The notes beneath the pieces were generated by a model. It searched no databases, was not told where the DNA came from, and worked only from the letters and a program-made list of their open reading frames with translations. The position numbers and the translations under genes were made by a program. A stretch of DNA of 64,000 bases from Bacillus carboniphilus (GTDB lineage: Bacteria; Bacillota; Bacilli; Bacillales; JC228): positions 180,383 to 244,382 of the forward strand of contig NZ_BAAADJ010000021.1 of assembly GCF_039522365.1 (NCBI RefSeq), given 5' to 3'. Positions 1 through 8,488 of the stretch are shown here, piece by piece (position 1 is the stretch's first letter; each line of letters begins with the position of its first letter).

Positions 1-868
1 GAATTAGATTGACAAGACGTTCTGATTCTTCATAAATAACCTGAATGTATTTGTCTTTATCCTTTTGACTAACGAGCCCTTTTTTACAAACATCCGCATA
101 ACCCTTTATATAAGTAAGGGGAGTCCTTAGCTCGTGAGAAATACTTGCTAAAAATTCCTTTCTACTCTCCGTTAAGTGCTGTAAATCATCAGAAAGTTTA
201 TAGATTGCCTTTGAGAGCTCTCCTAATTCATCATTACCAAAGTCAGGAAGTTTAACTGAAAAGTCACCCATACTAATTTTTTCTGTTGCTTGTTTCATTT
301 TTACTAATGGTTTGGTGATTAGGATTGTTAAAAATGAAATTACGAATGCAGTTACAATAAGTGAGACAATCGCACCAAATATGAAATGTTGATTCATCTC
401 TTTCATTAGCGAACGAAGGTTTTTAGTCGATTTAAACATATAAAGAAAATATGTTTGATCTTCATAATCAATTGTACTGACAGTGGTGACAAATGGACTT
501 TCCAAAAAATCAGATTCTATAACTGAATCCTTGTTTATCATAACTGTTTTCGCATGTACATTATTAATGATATTTTTAATAATTGGACTAATGGAGGTAG
601 AAGTTCGAATAATGTCTAAGTTTTCGTTTGTTATGACTACGGAAGTATCAGAGGATGACTCCATAAGCATGACATGACCAATCGTATCTTCACTAAATTT
701 TTCTTCTAGGACATCGCGATGTGAGTTGCCACGTGCTTGCAGAGTTTCCATTTCTTCTTCAATATACGTTTTTACAATGGATTCATGTAAAAAGACTAAA
801 AGTAAAACGATGATTCCAAAAAAAACAACAAAGAAGGCAAGCCCAAGTTTAATAGAAAGTTTATTCAT
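1..868 (-). CDS. sensor histidine kinase, N-terminal part (cut by window edge)
   Basis: The protein begins at an ATG preceded by AGGTGTT and runs off the left edge, so only about 289 codons are visible. In order it shows an N-terminal membrane segment, an extracytoplasmic sensor region, a second membrane segment, a HAMP linker (ITKPLVKMKQATEKI) and a HisKA dimerisation domain with the phospho-acceptor motif SHELRTPL followed by TYIKGY. The ATP-binding domain would lie outside the window. It is a membrane sensor kinase of a two-component system, and the response regulator is presumably further left. It sits convergently placed near nothing else on its left, but its 5' end lies just beyond the terminator of a copper oxidase, so a metal- or envelope-stress input is possible; that is inference. 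Family assignment is secure, ligand unknown. Confidence 0.9.
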   Translation of the reverse strand, partial: MNKLSIKLGLAFFVVFFGIIVLLLVFLHESIVKTYIEEEMETLQARGNSHRDVLEEKFSEDTIGHVMLMESSSDTSVVITNENLDIIRTSTSISPIIKNIINNVHAKTVMINKDSVIESDFLESPFVTTVSTIDYEDQTYFLYMFKSTKNLRSLMKEMNQHFIFGAIVSLIVTAFVISFLTILITKPLVKMKQATEKISMGDFSVKLPDFGNDELGELSKAIYKLSDDLQHLTESRKEFLASISHELRTPLTYIKGYADVCKKGLVSQKDKDKYIQVIYEESERLVNLI

Positions 869-920
869 AACAACACCTCTTAAATTATTGTAAACGAAGT
901 GTTTCATAAAAATAAGAATA

Positions 921-956
921 AAGCTGATCCATCAACATTTTTTGACGAATCAGCTT
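921..956 (-). terminator. hairpin after multicopper oxidase gene
   Basis: AAGCTGAT at 921-928 pairs with ATCAGCTT at 949-956 across a 20-base loop. On the minus strand it is followed by a moderately T-rich stretch (TATTCTTATTTTT). It lies directly downstream of the oxidase stop codon at 967, so it probably terminates that gene. Confidence 0.55.
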
Positions 957-966
957 CTTTCTTTAG

Positions 967-2637
967 TTATTCAGGTTGATTATTAGCATTCGGGTCTGGA
1001 GTAAAGTCTGGTTTAAATCCTTCGTACGTTACTTTTGTTACCATTCCAGCTGAAGCGTGGTGTAAATCATGACAATGGAACATCCAGTCACCAGTATTAT
1101 CTGCTTTAAATGCCACTTCATATTCTTCTCCAGGCTTTAAGTTTAGAGTGTCCTTCATAATTACAGCATCATCTAATGGTTTACCATTTTTACTTAGTAC
1201 TTGGAAGAAGTGACCGTGTAAATGCATAGGGTGATCATCTGTTTCAGAATTGTTTACCAATTTCACCTTTACGAGATCCCCTTCTTGAACGACAATTTCT
1301 TCGGTTTTAGGGTAGGCTTTACCATTGATTGTATAAATCATACCACTGTTATCCATTTCAGTATTCAAATCCATTGTGTACTCAATATCGTATGCTTGAT
1401 CTAAAGTAAATACTGTTTGTTCCTTCTCACCGTAGTTAACTAAATCAAATAAAGGCAAACTTTCGTCAGCATTAGGTGCATCTTGTTGGCCGTTGTACCC
1501 TTCGTATTGGAGTTGGATTTTCATGCCGTCGGTACCTTCCATTTCTCCGTGACATTCAATCCACCAATTGCCTGGCTTATCAGCAATAAATTCAATATCA
1601 TATCTTTCGCCAGGGGCTACTTGGATTAGTTGGTCCCTAAATGTTCCTGGATTAGAAATTTGCTGACCATCTGAACTAACGACTTTTATATCTTGACCAT
1701 GAATATGGAATTTATGTGACATAAATCCAGCATTAACCAAACGAATTCTGACTTTTTCTCCTTCTTTTACCTGAAGGGGTTCTATCATGTCTCCGCTTTT
1801 ACCGTTGATTGTAAAAATGTTGTACATGCTCATATCATGACCCATACTTGAATCACCTTCTTCGTGATCCATTTCCTCCATGGAATCATCATCCATATCC
1901 ATTCCACTATGGTCCATTCCTTCCATGGAAGAACTATCCGAGTCTTCATCTGTTGACTCATTTGAACTCATATTATCCATATCATGTTCTGCTTCATTTT
2001 CCATTTGCATTCCATTTGATCCAATCCACTCATCTAGAACAAGCGTGTAATCTCGATCTACATCTAGCCCTTCCTTAGGTTCAATGATGAAAGAACCATA
2101 TAATCCTTTATCAACTTGGTTAACTCCGTCTTGGTGGGAATGATACCAATACGTACCCGGGACGGAAGCATTAAATTCATACGTAAATGTTTCACCAGGT
2201 TGAACAGCATTCATTGTTACTCCCGGAATTCCATCCATATTGTTAGGAACAGGTAGTCCATGCCAGTGAATGGTGACGGGATCGGTGAGTTCATTCTTTA
2301 AGTTAACTTTTACGTTTTCTCCCTCAGTTACCCGAATTTGAGGGCCTGGAACGGATCCATTAAAAGTCCAAGCCAAAACTGACTCATCCTTGTTTAAAGA
2401 ATGCTGCCTTTCTTGGGCGACTATAGTAAACTCGTTATCTGTTATTACTTCTGTTGCTACAGTAGAAGTCAGCGTGTTTTCGGGTGAAGTTACTTCTTCA
2501 TTTTGATTGTCAGTTGGTTGTTTTTCATTATCCATTTCTGGCATGTCATGATCCATGCCTTCCATTGAATTAGAACAAGCTCCTAAAAATAAGGTAAGCC
2601 CAAGAATAGTTAATAGTAAAAGCCATCTATATTTCAT
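967..2637 (-). CDS. multicopper oxidase lipoprotein with Met/His-rich insert
   Basis: Secreted, lipid-anchored multicopper oxidase, probably oxidising Cu(I) or phenolics with O2. A signal peptide ends in the lipobox LGAC (Cys21). Copper ligands are complete: HWHG at 124-127, WYHSH at 164-168, HPMHLHG from 469 and HCHDLHHASAGM from 521, which supplies the type-1 Cys, His and axial Met. The segment around 207-272 is packed with Met, His, Asp and Ser (repeats of MxxMDH type), like the Met-rich copper-binding inserts of CueO-type enzymes; a shorter Met/His patch follows the lipid anchor. The start has AAAGGAGG upstream. It stands alone on the minus strand next to a sensor kinase and a zinc-binding lipoprotein. 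The neighbourhood argues for copper tolerance; the actual substrate is not shown. Confidence 0.93.
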   Translation of the reverse strand: MKYRWLLLLTILGLTLFLGACSNSMEGMDHDMPEMDNEKQPTDNQNEEVTSPENTLTSTVATEVITDNEFTIVAQERQHSLNKDESVLAWTFNGSVPGPQIRVTEGENVKVNLKNELTDPVTIHWHGLPVPNNMDGIPGVTMNAVQPGETFTYEFNASVPGTYWYHSHQDGVNQVDKGLYGSFIIEPKEGLDVDRDYTLVLDEWIGSNGMQMENEAEHDMDNMSSNESTDEDSDSSSMEGMDHSGMDMDDDSMEEMDHEEGDSSMGHDMSMYNIFTINGKSGDMIEPLQVKEGEKVRIRLVNAGFMSHKFHIHGQDIKVVSSDGQQISNPGTFRDQLIQVAPGERYDIEFIADKPGNWWIECHGEMEGTDGMKIQLQYEGYNGQQDAPNADESLPLFDLVNYGEKEQTVFTLDQAYDIEYTMDLNTEMDNSGMIYTINGKAYPKTEEIVVQEGDLVKVKLVNNSETDDHPMHLHGHFFQVLSKNGKPLDDAVIMKDTLNLKPGEEYEVAFKADNTGDWMFHCHDLHHASAGMVTKVTYEGFKPDFTPDPNANNQPE

Positions 2638-2802
2638 TTTTCGTTCCTCCTTTATATCTACAGGAAAGAATGTAACATGGAATTGTGGAGAAATTATCGA
2701 GAGAAATAAATACTAATGATATAGATTAAATAGGGGTTAGTTTCCTGAATCAAATATAAACCTTGATTAGAGACTAGGGTGTTGTAAATTAAAAGGATTA
2801 TC

Positions 2803-2831
2803 TTTACAACTATGAAAATAGCTGATACAAT
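2803..2831 (+). promoter_or_regulatory. sigma-A promoter of zinc-binding lipoprotein gene
   Basis: TTTACA at 2803-2808 and TACAAT at 2826-2831 are separated by 17 bases, a good vegetative promoter. The Zur box begins three bases after the -10 hexamer, so a bound repressor would cover the transcription start. Confidence 0.8.
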
Positions 2832-2833
2832 GC

Positions 2834-2854
2834 AAATCGTAATCATTACGATTT
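2834..2854 (+). promoter_or_regulatory. Zur operator (perfect palindrome)
   Basis: The arms AAATCGTAAT and ATTACGATTT flank a single central C, giving a perfect inverted repeat identical to the Bacillus Zur-box consensus. Its position just downstream of the -10 hexamer predicts zinc-dependent repression of the following gene. Confidence 0.9.
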
Positions 2855-2890
2855 AATGCAAGGAAAAATTTTAGAGAGGATAGAACTAAT

Positions 2891-3880
2891 ATGAAGTATA
2901 AAGCTTTTTTATTGTTTGCATTTTTATTCGGGGGAATATATTTAAGTGGTTGTACTATAGAACAAACAGTGGGAGAAAGTAGTGAACAGGAGAAACTTAT
3001 CATTTACACAAGTATTTTTCCACTTGAAGACTTTACTAAAAAAATTGGAGGAGAGCACGTAACCGTAAGGCAGATGATTCCTGATGGGGGAGATGCACAT
3101 ACGTATGAACCTTCATTAAACGATATGGTAAAGTTTTCAGAAGCTGATTTCATATTTTATAATGGTTTACAACTTGAAGGCTTTATAGAGCCCATTAAAG
3201 ATTCTCTATCAAAAAAGGATGTCGAAATTATAGGAATAGGTGAATTAGTATTAGAGAAAATGTATGGTGAATATGAAAAAGAGGAGGGCCATGAAGAAGA
3301 AAATGAGGAACTTGGTGAGGTGGAAGAGGTCAATGGAGATCCACACGATGATCATAGTGATATAGATCCTCATATTTGGCTAAATCCAAAAAATGCAATG
3401 GAAATGGCAAAAATAATCTTAAGTGAACTTCAAAAGGCAAAACCAGAAGCAGCAGATGAGTTTAGAGAAAACTATGAAGATATAGCAGACAATTTTGAAA
3501 CACTGGACACAGCCTTTAAAGAAACTGTAGACAGCTCTCTTAATAATAGGATTGTTGTAGCACATGCAGCCTACGGGTATTGGGAGGAAGCCTATGGGCT
3601 TGAGCAGATAGCAGTTAACGGATTGTCTACTACTGAAGAACCCTCCCAAAAAAAACTTTTTGATATTACTAAGCTAATAGAAAAAGAAGGCATATCTTAC
3701 ATTATCTTTGAACAAAATGTTTCTTCACGTATAGCGAAAATCCTACAAGAAGAAGCAGGGGTTGAAGAGCTTCTACTAAGTAACTTGGCTACTATAACAG
3801 ATGAAGATCGTCAGAATGGAGAAGACTACTTCAGTATCATGTCACGTAATATAGAAACACTAACAAAAGCATTGAATTAA
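2891..3880 (+). CDS. zinc ABC transporter substrate-binding lipoprotein (ZnuA/AdcA family)
   Basis: Extracellular zinc-capturing lipoprotein of the cluster A-I binding-protein family. The signal peptide ends in LSGC with Cys21 as lipid anchor. Two lobes flank an acidic, His-rich loop near residues 133-160 (GHEEENEE ... DPHDDHSD) followed by DPHIWLNP, which is diagnostic of ZnuA/TroA proteins. Other probable ligands are the His of DAHTYEPS, the His of VAHAAYGY and the acidic C-terminal region (EEAGVEELLLSN). Length (329 aa) is normal. A perfect Zur box lies on its promoter, which fixes the metal as zinc with good confidence. No permease or ATPase gene follows, so it must work with a transporter encoded elsewhere. 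Confidence 0.93.
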   Translation: MKYKAFLLFAFLFGGIYLSGCTIEQTVGESSEQEKLIIYTSIFPLEDFTKKIGGEHVTVRQMIPDGGDAHTYEPSLNDMVKFSEADFIFYNGLQLEGFIEPIKDSLSKKDVEIIGIGELVLEKMYGEYEKEEGHEEENEELGEVEEVNGDPHDDHSDIDPHIWLNPKNAMEMAKIILSELQKAKPEAADEFRENYEDIADNFETLDTAFKETVDSSLNNRIVVAHAAYGYWEEAYGLEQIAVNGLSTTEEPSQKKLFDITKLIEKEGISYIIFEQNVSSRIAKILQEEAGVEELLLSNLATITDEDRQNGEDYFSIMSRNIETLTKALN

Positions 3881-4055
3881 TATCATAGTACGACTTTCAT
3901 TAGTGGTCTTTTCAATTTACTAAAGGGGTATATACTCAAAATATTTAACAAAAATGAAAAGAGGGAGTCCACGACATTTATTGGTGAAGAAGAAGCTTAG
4001 GGCTATATTGGAACCCTATGTTATGTATTTTGGTTTGTGATTACACCGTCCTAAG

Positions 4056-4090
4056 ACTTTGTACCTGATTAAAACAATCAGGTACAAAGT
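4056..4090. terminator. 15-bp perfect hairpin between convergent genes
   Basis: ACTTTGTACCTGATT at 4056-4070 pairs perfectly with AATCAGGTACAAAGT at 4076-4090 across AAAAC. It lies between the zinc-binding lipoprotein and a convergent small gene. There is no strong T-tract on either side, so termination is likely but not certain. Confidence 0.5.
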
Positions 4091-4108
4091 TTATAAAGGA
4101 GGAGTTTT

Positions 4109-4154
4109 AGCATATTTTAATTCGTCACTTTGAAGGTGAGAATTAGAATATGCT
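4109..4154. repeat. imperfect inverted repeat
   Basis: A 20-base arm starting AGCATATT at 4109 pairs with one ending AATATGCT at 4154, with one mismatch and one bulge around the short loop TTTGAA. It sits just downstream of the convergent small gene that ends at 4159. It may be a terminator without a U-tract or an mRNA 3' stabiliser. Confidence 0.4.
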
Positions 4155-4158
4155 TGTA

Positions 4159-4398
4159 TTACCAGAAGAAAAATGGAAGTAAAGCTAGACCGGCAAGTGC
4201 CCCCAATGCAATTCCATATCCATAGCCACCATACCCATACCCATAGCCACGATAATAACCAAGCCCGTAACCGCCTAGTCTTCTAGGTTGACCAAGAGGT
4301 CTAATATATACTCTGTTTCGATCTACATGTTGAATAATTCCTCTATGAATCCTACCGTTTCGAGTTCTTATTTCAACAGCACGCCCTCTAAAGTACAC
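4159..4398 (-). CDS. small Gly/Tyr-rich protein with RGRxVEIRTRNGRIHRG motif, function unknown
   Basis: I do not recognise a function. The N-terminal half is basic and strand-forming (FRGRAVEIRTRNGRIHRG, then HVDRNRVYIRPL), a pattern seen in small Sm/SH3-like proteins of bacilli. The second half is a Gly-Tyr repeat followed by a hydrophobic C-terminus ending LPFFFW. The frame stays open upstream to 4482, but a strong bidirectional terminator hairpin lies inside that extension. I therefore prefer the GTG at 4398, which has AGGAA six bases upstream and gives 79 residues. The coding frame is convincing from its composition and motif; start choice is moderately sure. Confidence 0.6.
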   Translation of the reverse strand: MYFRGRAVEIRTRNGRIHRGIIQHVDRNRVYIRPLGQPRRLGGYGLGYYRGYGYGYGGYGYGIALGALAGLALLPFFFW

Positions 4399-4414
4399 AG
4401 GAAATTCCTGAATA

Positions 4415-4444
4415 AAAAAGGTCGCAATCGATAGCAACCTTTTT
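4415..4444 (-). terminator. bidirectional intrinsic terminator
   Basis: AAAAAGGTCGC at 4415-4425 pairs with GCAACCTTTTT at 4434-4444 (one mismatch, 8-base loop). Reading leftwards the stem is followed by TTTTTTATT, so it terminates the TVP38 gene that ends at 4521. A T-run also follows on the plus strand. Confidence 0.75.
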
Positions 4445-4520
4445 ATTTTGTTGAAAGGAGTTTCAAAAACCAATATCATCAACCTATAAATTTTTTATGA
4501 AATAAGCGGTACTTTAGACC

Positions 4521-5084
4521 CTATTCTTTTTTAAAGTGATAACGAATAATTGATTTTATTATAGGAACTAATAAACCCACTGATAAAATAATCAATAGAA
4601 ATTTAATTGATGGCATAAGTTCTTTAAGACCATAAACGGTAAGAGCCTCCATGACAACTGCGGGAATCTTTCCAACCGAACTGGCGATAAAAAAACTGGT
4701 CCAAGAAATTTTCGAAACTGAGGCGGCCAGAGTAACTAATGCAGAAGGAACATAGGGTATGACCCTTAATAACAAGATTAGTAAAAAAGCTTCCTTTCCA
4801 GAGGAATCAACAAGTAGTTTAAGCTTATTATGAGTAGACCATTTTTGTCTTTGTTTTTTCAAACCCTTACGATAAAGGAAAAAAGCAACAAGTGCCCCAA
4901 TTGATTCACCTATAAAGGAGATCAAGGTTCCTCCCCAAAAACCAAAATAAAATAGATTCCCAGCAGTAATAAAAAAACTTGGTATCACACCTAGTACATT
5001 TATAAAAACATTTATTAACACCGAAAAGAATATTGCAAAAACAATGTTAAGACCATCTAAAATTGTGATAAATTGATCAATCAT
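4521..5084 (-). CDS. TVP38/TMEM64 (DedA superfamily, VTT domain) membrane protein
   Basis: Integral membrane protein of 187 residues with about five hydrophobic segments. The central segment carries the VTT-type pattern with the FxGESIGA and RVIPYVPSALVT motifs and a re-entrant GKIPAVVMEAL-type hairpin. DedA-superfamily proteins are lipid scramblases or membrane-homeostasis factors; the exact substrate here is unknown. A clear paralogue lies at 36332-36886, in both cases beside a D-Ala-D-Ala carboxypeptidase and an MFS transporter. It is 49 bases downstream of the carboxypeptidase gene on the same strand, so the two probably share a transcript ending at the hairpin near 4430. Confidence 0.85.
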   Translation of the reverse strand: MIDQFITILDGLNIVFAIFFSVLINVFINVLGVIPSFFITAGNLFYFGFWGGTLISFIGESIGALVAFFLYRKGLKKQRQKWSTHNKLKLLVDSSGKEAFLLILLLRVIPYVPSALVTLAASVSKISWTSFFIASSVGKIPAVVMEALTVYGLKELMPSIKFLLIILSVGLLVPIIKSIIRYHFKKE

Positions 5085-5133
5085 TTCGTTGAATTTCTCC
5101 CAATTTTTGTTGATTTAATTTGTAGTTACTAGG

Positions 5134-6252
5134 CTAATAATTTCCTTTACCCCTTTTTGAGGCTATGTTATATACTGTTATTATCAATAAAATAAACCCT
5201 ATAAGTGCAAAGACAAACTGGATTCCAGTATTTGAAGTATCCTCTTCCTTTACATTACTTACCTCAATTTTATCTGTTTTGGTCATTGATTCGCCAGGTT
5301 GCTTTTGTTCACTACCATCACGACCACTCAAATTCAATTGATCTTCATCCTTAATATCTTGCTTTTGTTCTTCTTGTAGAATTTCTAAAGCAAGAGAAAA
5401 ACCACGATCTAATAATATTGTCAAATCTTGATAAGCTGTATCCACGTTATTTGACCGTAATATAACGGCAATTATTTCAATATCATCTCGTTTAGCTGAG
5501 CCTACTACTGTATATCTGGATTCATGTGTAAATCCATTTTTAACTCCATTCGCCCCTTCGTATAAGAAAAGCAAGCGATTATGGTTAATAACCAGGGGTT
5601 CCCCTGTCCATGAGAGACCATATCTTATTGCTTCCTCTTTTTCATGTATTTCTAGCTCTTTAGTCCATAAAGAAGATTCCCATCTATATGATTTAGTTCC
5701 GACTATTTCGCGAAAGACATCACTGGTCATTGCATATTGGGTGATAATCGCCATGTCATAGGCGGTTGTATAATGCTGTTCATTTGGGAGACCACTCGCA
5801 TTCATAAAGTTAGTGTTTTTTGCTCCAATTGTTTTGGTGAAAGCAGTCATTTTTTTTGCAAATGCCGTTTCTGACCCAGAAATATGCTCAGCAACAGCTA
5901 CTGCACCATCATTACCAGAGTGTAGCATAATTCCGTATAAAAGATCTTTTAGTAAAATCTGATCACCTGGGTTTAAAGCTAAGCTAGACCCGATAGTATT
6001 GGCAGCATGTTGGGATACGGTAACAACTTCGTTTAGGTCTCTTTCCTTAATTGCAACTAATGTAGTTACAATTTTTGTGATACTAGCAGGGAAATCTTTT
6101 TGATTCATATTCTTTTCAAGTAGAATTTCTCCTGTTTTACTATTCATAACAACCCATGCATTGGCATCAATAACATCTTGTTCTGCATTAACTGAAGATA
6201 TGTTTAGGATGAAAAAGAAGAAAATAGTGATGTAGCGTTTTTTATTGGTCAT
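5134..6252 (-). CDS. D-alanyl-D-alanine carboxypeptidase (peptidase S11, DacF-like)
   Basis: Secreted, membrane-attached serine peptidase that trims the terminal D-Ala of peptidoglycan stem peptides. It has a signal peptide (cleavage near VNA), the SxxK motif at S57-K60 (PASITK), the SGN motif at 112-114 and KNG at 238-240 in place of the usual KTG. After residue about 285 a charged linker leads to a C-terminal membrane helix and a basic tail. Length (372 aa) fits the DacF group. The start has TAGGAG upstream. It is divergent from the MFS gene at 6445 and shares its arrangement with the paralogue at 33544-34773. Both copies lie in copper-gene surroundings, for reasons that are not known. Confidence 0.92.
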   Translation of the reverse strand: MTNKKRYITIFFFFILNISSVNAEQDVIDANAWVVMNSKTGEILLEKNMNQKDFPASITKIVTTLVAIKERDLNEVVTVSQHAANTIGSSLALNPGDQILLKDLLYGIMLHSGNDGAVAVAEHISGSETAFAKKMTAFTKTIGAKNTNFMNASGLPNEQHYTTAYDMAIITQYAMTSDVFREIVGTKSYRWESSLWTKELEIHEKEEAIRYGLSWTGEPLVINHNRLLFLYEGANGVKNGFTHESRYTVVGSAKRDDIEIIAVILRSNNVDTAYQDLTILLDRGFSLALEILQEEQKQDIKDEDQLNLSGRDGSEQKQPGESMTKTDKIEVSNVKEEDTSNTGIQFVFALIGFILLIITVYNIASKRGKGNY

Positions 6253-6444
6253 ATTTTGCTCCTAGGTATAATTTTTGTGATTAAAAATTTCGGTTTTTCA
6301 ACTTATTATAAAGGATTAATTTGTAGAAATTATGGAGGTACTCATCTTTCAGCTTTTTAAAAATCTTAATTAAGCACCCAAGGATAAGATAAGACCTTAT
6401 GTAAAGAATAAGGGAAAGAGACAATTTGTTATGGGGGATATTAA

Positions 6445-7776
6445 ATGAATATACAGGGTTTAAAGACCTTAGATAGACCTTTGTTAATCTTATTGATCGG
6501 TGTATTACTATCTCATTTGGGTAACTATATGGTTGTTCCCATTATACCAATTGTTCTAAGTGTAGATGCCAATTTGACAGTAGCTCAAATCGGTGTAGTT
6601 CTGGCGACAATAGCCCTTTCTTTTCAAATTGGCAGTGTATTAGGTGGGTTTTTAGCAGACCGAATCGGAAGAAGGTTTATCATTGGTTTAGGTGCTTTAA
6701 TCGGTGCCGGAGGATTATTAGGGTTTGGTATTTTCACCACCTATCCGTTATTTCTTTTAGCAGCCACTGTTACTGGGGTAGGAAATGGACTGAATGCACC
6801 ATCTACAAAAGCTGCTATTGCTGCTTTAGCCTCCCAAGGAAATCAAACTACAGCTTTTTCCCTGCGAGGAATTGCTGCGGGGATTGGAACTGCAACAGCG
6901 GGGTTAATCGTATTCTTCGTTATTACAGGTTCCTCTCAAATTATTTTTTGGATAGCAGGCGGTATTTATATTGTGCTAGCTATAAAGAGTTGGTTTTTAC
7001 TTCCTAAGAATTGTGAAGATGGGCCATGTCCGCTTATCCCAAAAGGGGCTTACTTTAAAGTATTTAAAAATAAACCTTTCTTAGTGTTTGGAGTAGTTAG
7101 TATCTTCATATGGGCTTTATATGCTCAACTTGCTCTTGCATTACCCTTGCGAGCAACAGAGATTCTTCCAAACCCTGAAAACGTTGCTTTAATTTGGTCA
7201 ATCAATAGTGGGATAGTTATTTTTTCTCAAGGTATTGTGACTAAGTGGATTATCCAGCGTCTGCATCCTTTAACTGCATTGGCATTTGGCATGGTATTGA
7301 TTGGTGCAGGTGTAGGTTCTTTATATTGGACAAGCTCATTCCTACACCTCGTAATTAGTGGGACTATTTTCGTCTTTGGTGAAATGCTAATTTTGCCAAC
7401 AATAGACAGTACGATATCACAGCTTTCGACAGCTAATTTAATTGGTCTTTTCTTTGGGTTAGCCAATGTTATATACGGTTTAGGTGAAGCTGCCGGAAAA
7501 TTGATAGGAGGTAAGCTCCTAGAAGCTGCTTCCGAGATCAGTTACTTACCATGGTTGATATTTGGAATAACAGGAGTAATTTTAGCTATTGTCATCCTTA
7601 CGTTAAGAAAATGGGAACCACTACAAAAATCCCTTGAAATTGCTACAGAGAAGAGTAATACGCCTAAGAAAGCACCGAAAGTAGCCATCCGACCAACCAA
7701 GCAAGACAGCTTTCCTTTAGACCGATGGGAACCAGAGTTTTTTTTACGGAAGAGAGGTAACACAAACAAAAAATAA
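6445..7776 (+). CDS. MFS transporter, 12-TM
   Basis: Major facilitator superfamily protein of 443 residues with twelve predicted membrane helices. The cytoplasmic loop motif A is seen as GGFLADRIGRR, and a motif-C-like glycine-rich run GVGNGLNAPSTKAA follows. A cytoplasmic tail of about 50 residues ends in DRWEPEFFLRKRG. This tail signature is shared with the paralogue at 34930-36249, marking a subfamily. The substrate is unknown; the downstream twin-HxHP gene starts 17 bases after the stop and is probably co-transcribed, which hints at metal or metal-complex transport. The RBS is GGGGGA, nine bases before the ATG. Confidence 0.88.
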   Translation: MNIQGLKTLDRPLLILLIGVLLSHLGNYMVVPIIPIVLSVDANLTVAQIGVVLATIALSFQIGSVLGGFLADRIGRRFIIGLGALIGAGGLLGFGIFTTYPLFLLAATVTGVGNGLNAPSTKAAIAALASQGNQTTAFSLRGIAAGIGTATAGLIVFFVITGSSQIIFWIAGGIYIVLAIKSWFLLPKNCEDGPCPLIPKGAYFKVFKNKPFLVFGVVSIFIWALYAQLALALPLRATEILPNPENVALIWSINSGIVIFSQGIVTKWIIQRLHPLTALAFGMVLIGAGVGSLYWTSSFLHLVISGTIFVFGEMLILPTIDSTISQLSTANLIGLFFGLANVIYGLGEAAGKLIGGKLLEAASEISYLPWLIFGITGVILAIVILTLRKWEPLQKSLEIATEKSNTPKKAPKVAIRPTKQDSFPLDRWEPEFFLRKRGNTNKK

Positions 7777-7792
7777 TGAAAGGATGAATAAA

Positions 7793-8476
7793 GTGAAAGA
7801 AATGCACCATGAACACGAAAATCATCATCAAATGATAAAAGAGAGTGATATCCATACATTTGTAGCTTATAAAAACGGAAAAATAAATATAGAGCTAGTA
7901 GACAGAGAAGGGAAGGATCCTGAGCTAGAATTAACACATGAAAAGCTCATGCACCTCATTATTGTAAGTGAAGACTTAAGTGAATTTTACCACGTACACC
8001 CTCACCAAGTAGGGCCATCGACTTTTGAAAAGGAAATTGAATTAAATGGAAACAGATATAAAGTATTTGTGGATATAAACCCTAAAGGTAAACATTATTT
8101 AATCGAACCGAATGAAATTCAAATACATTCATCAGTACAACAATACAAAGACTATCCATTGGAAATGGATCAGCAGATGACAAAAGAAATAAAAGGAAAA
8201 AAGGTTGAATTGCAGCATGATCCTTTTAAGGTAGGGAAGGACATAAAACTCACGTTTCACTTGAGGAATGGGACACCTCAGCCATACTTAGGTGCTCTGG
8301 GCCATGTTGTAATTGTGGATGATAAACTAGAACAATTTATTCATGTCCATCCTGCCTCAGAGAAAGATACGATTTTTATCGCACACTTTAGTCATGCTGG
8401 TACATATAAAATGTGGGCGGAATTTAAGTTTGAAGAAGAAGTAATAGCGTTTCCGTATGTGTTCAATGTAGTTTGA
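7793..8476 (+). CDS. twin HxHP-motif protein, copy 1 (cytosolic, copper-linked, unknown function)
   Basis: Uncharacterised protein of 227 residues with two related beta-rich halves. Half one carries THEKLMHLIIVSEDL followed by YHVHP; half two carries PYLGALGHVV followed by IHVHP. The extreme N-terminus is His-rich (MHHEHENHHQM). There is no signal peptide. The repeated His residues suggest metal binding, and the FixH/YtkA-like fold is a guess. I chose the GTG at 7793 because AAAGGA lies at the right distance and the paralogue at 12817 starts at the equivalent position; an ATG at 7784 overlaps the RBS. It follows an MFS gene and faces a csp remnant. A secreted paralogue ends the copA operon at 33501. 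Confidence 0.8.
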   Translation: MKEMHHEHENHHQMIKESDIHTFVAYKNGKINIELVDREGKDPELELTHEKLMHLIIVSEDLSEFYHVHPHQVGPSTFEKEIELNGNRYKVFVDINPKGKHYLIEPNEIQIHSSVQQYKDYPLEMDQQMTKEIKGKKVELQHDPFKVGKDIKLTFHLRNGTPQPYLGALGHVVIVDDKLEQFIHVHPASEKDTIFIAHFSHAGTYKMWAEFKFEEEVIAFPYVFNVV

Positions 8477-8488
8477 AGGTATAAAAAT

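Noticed and set aside
1848..2078. 76-codon plus-strand frame
   Set aside because: Pro/His-rich product is the antisense reading of the Met/Asp-rich insert of the oxidase.
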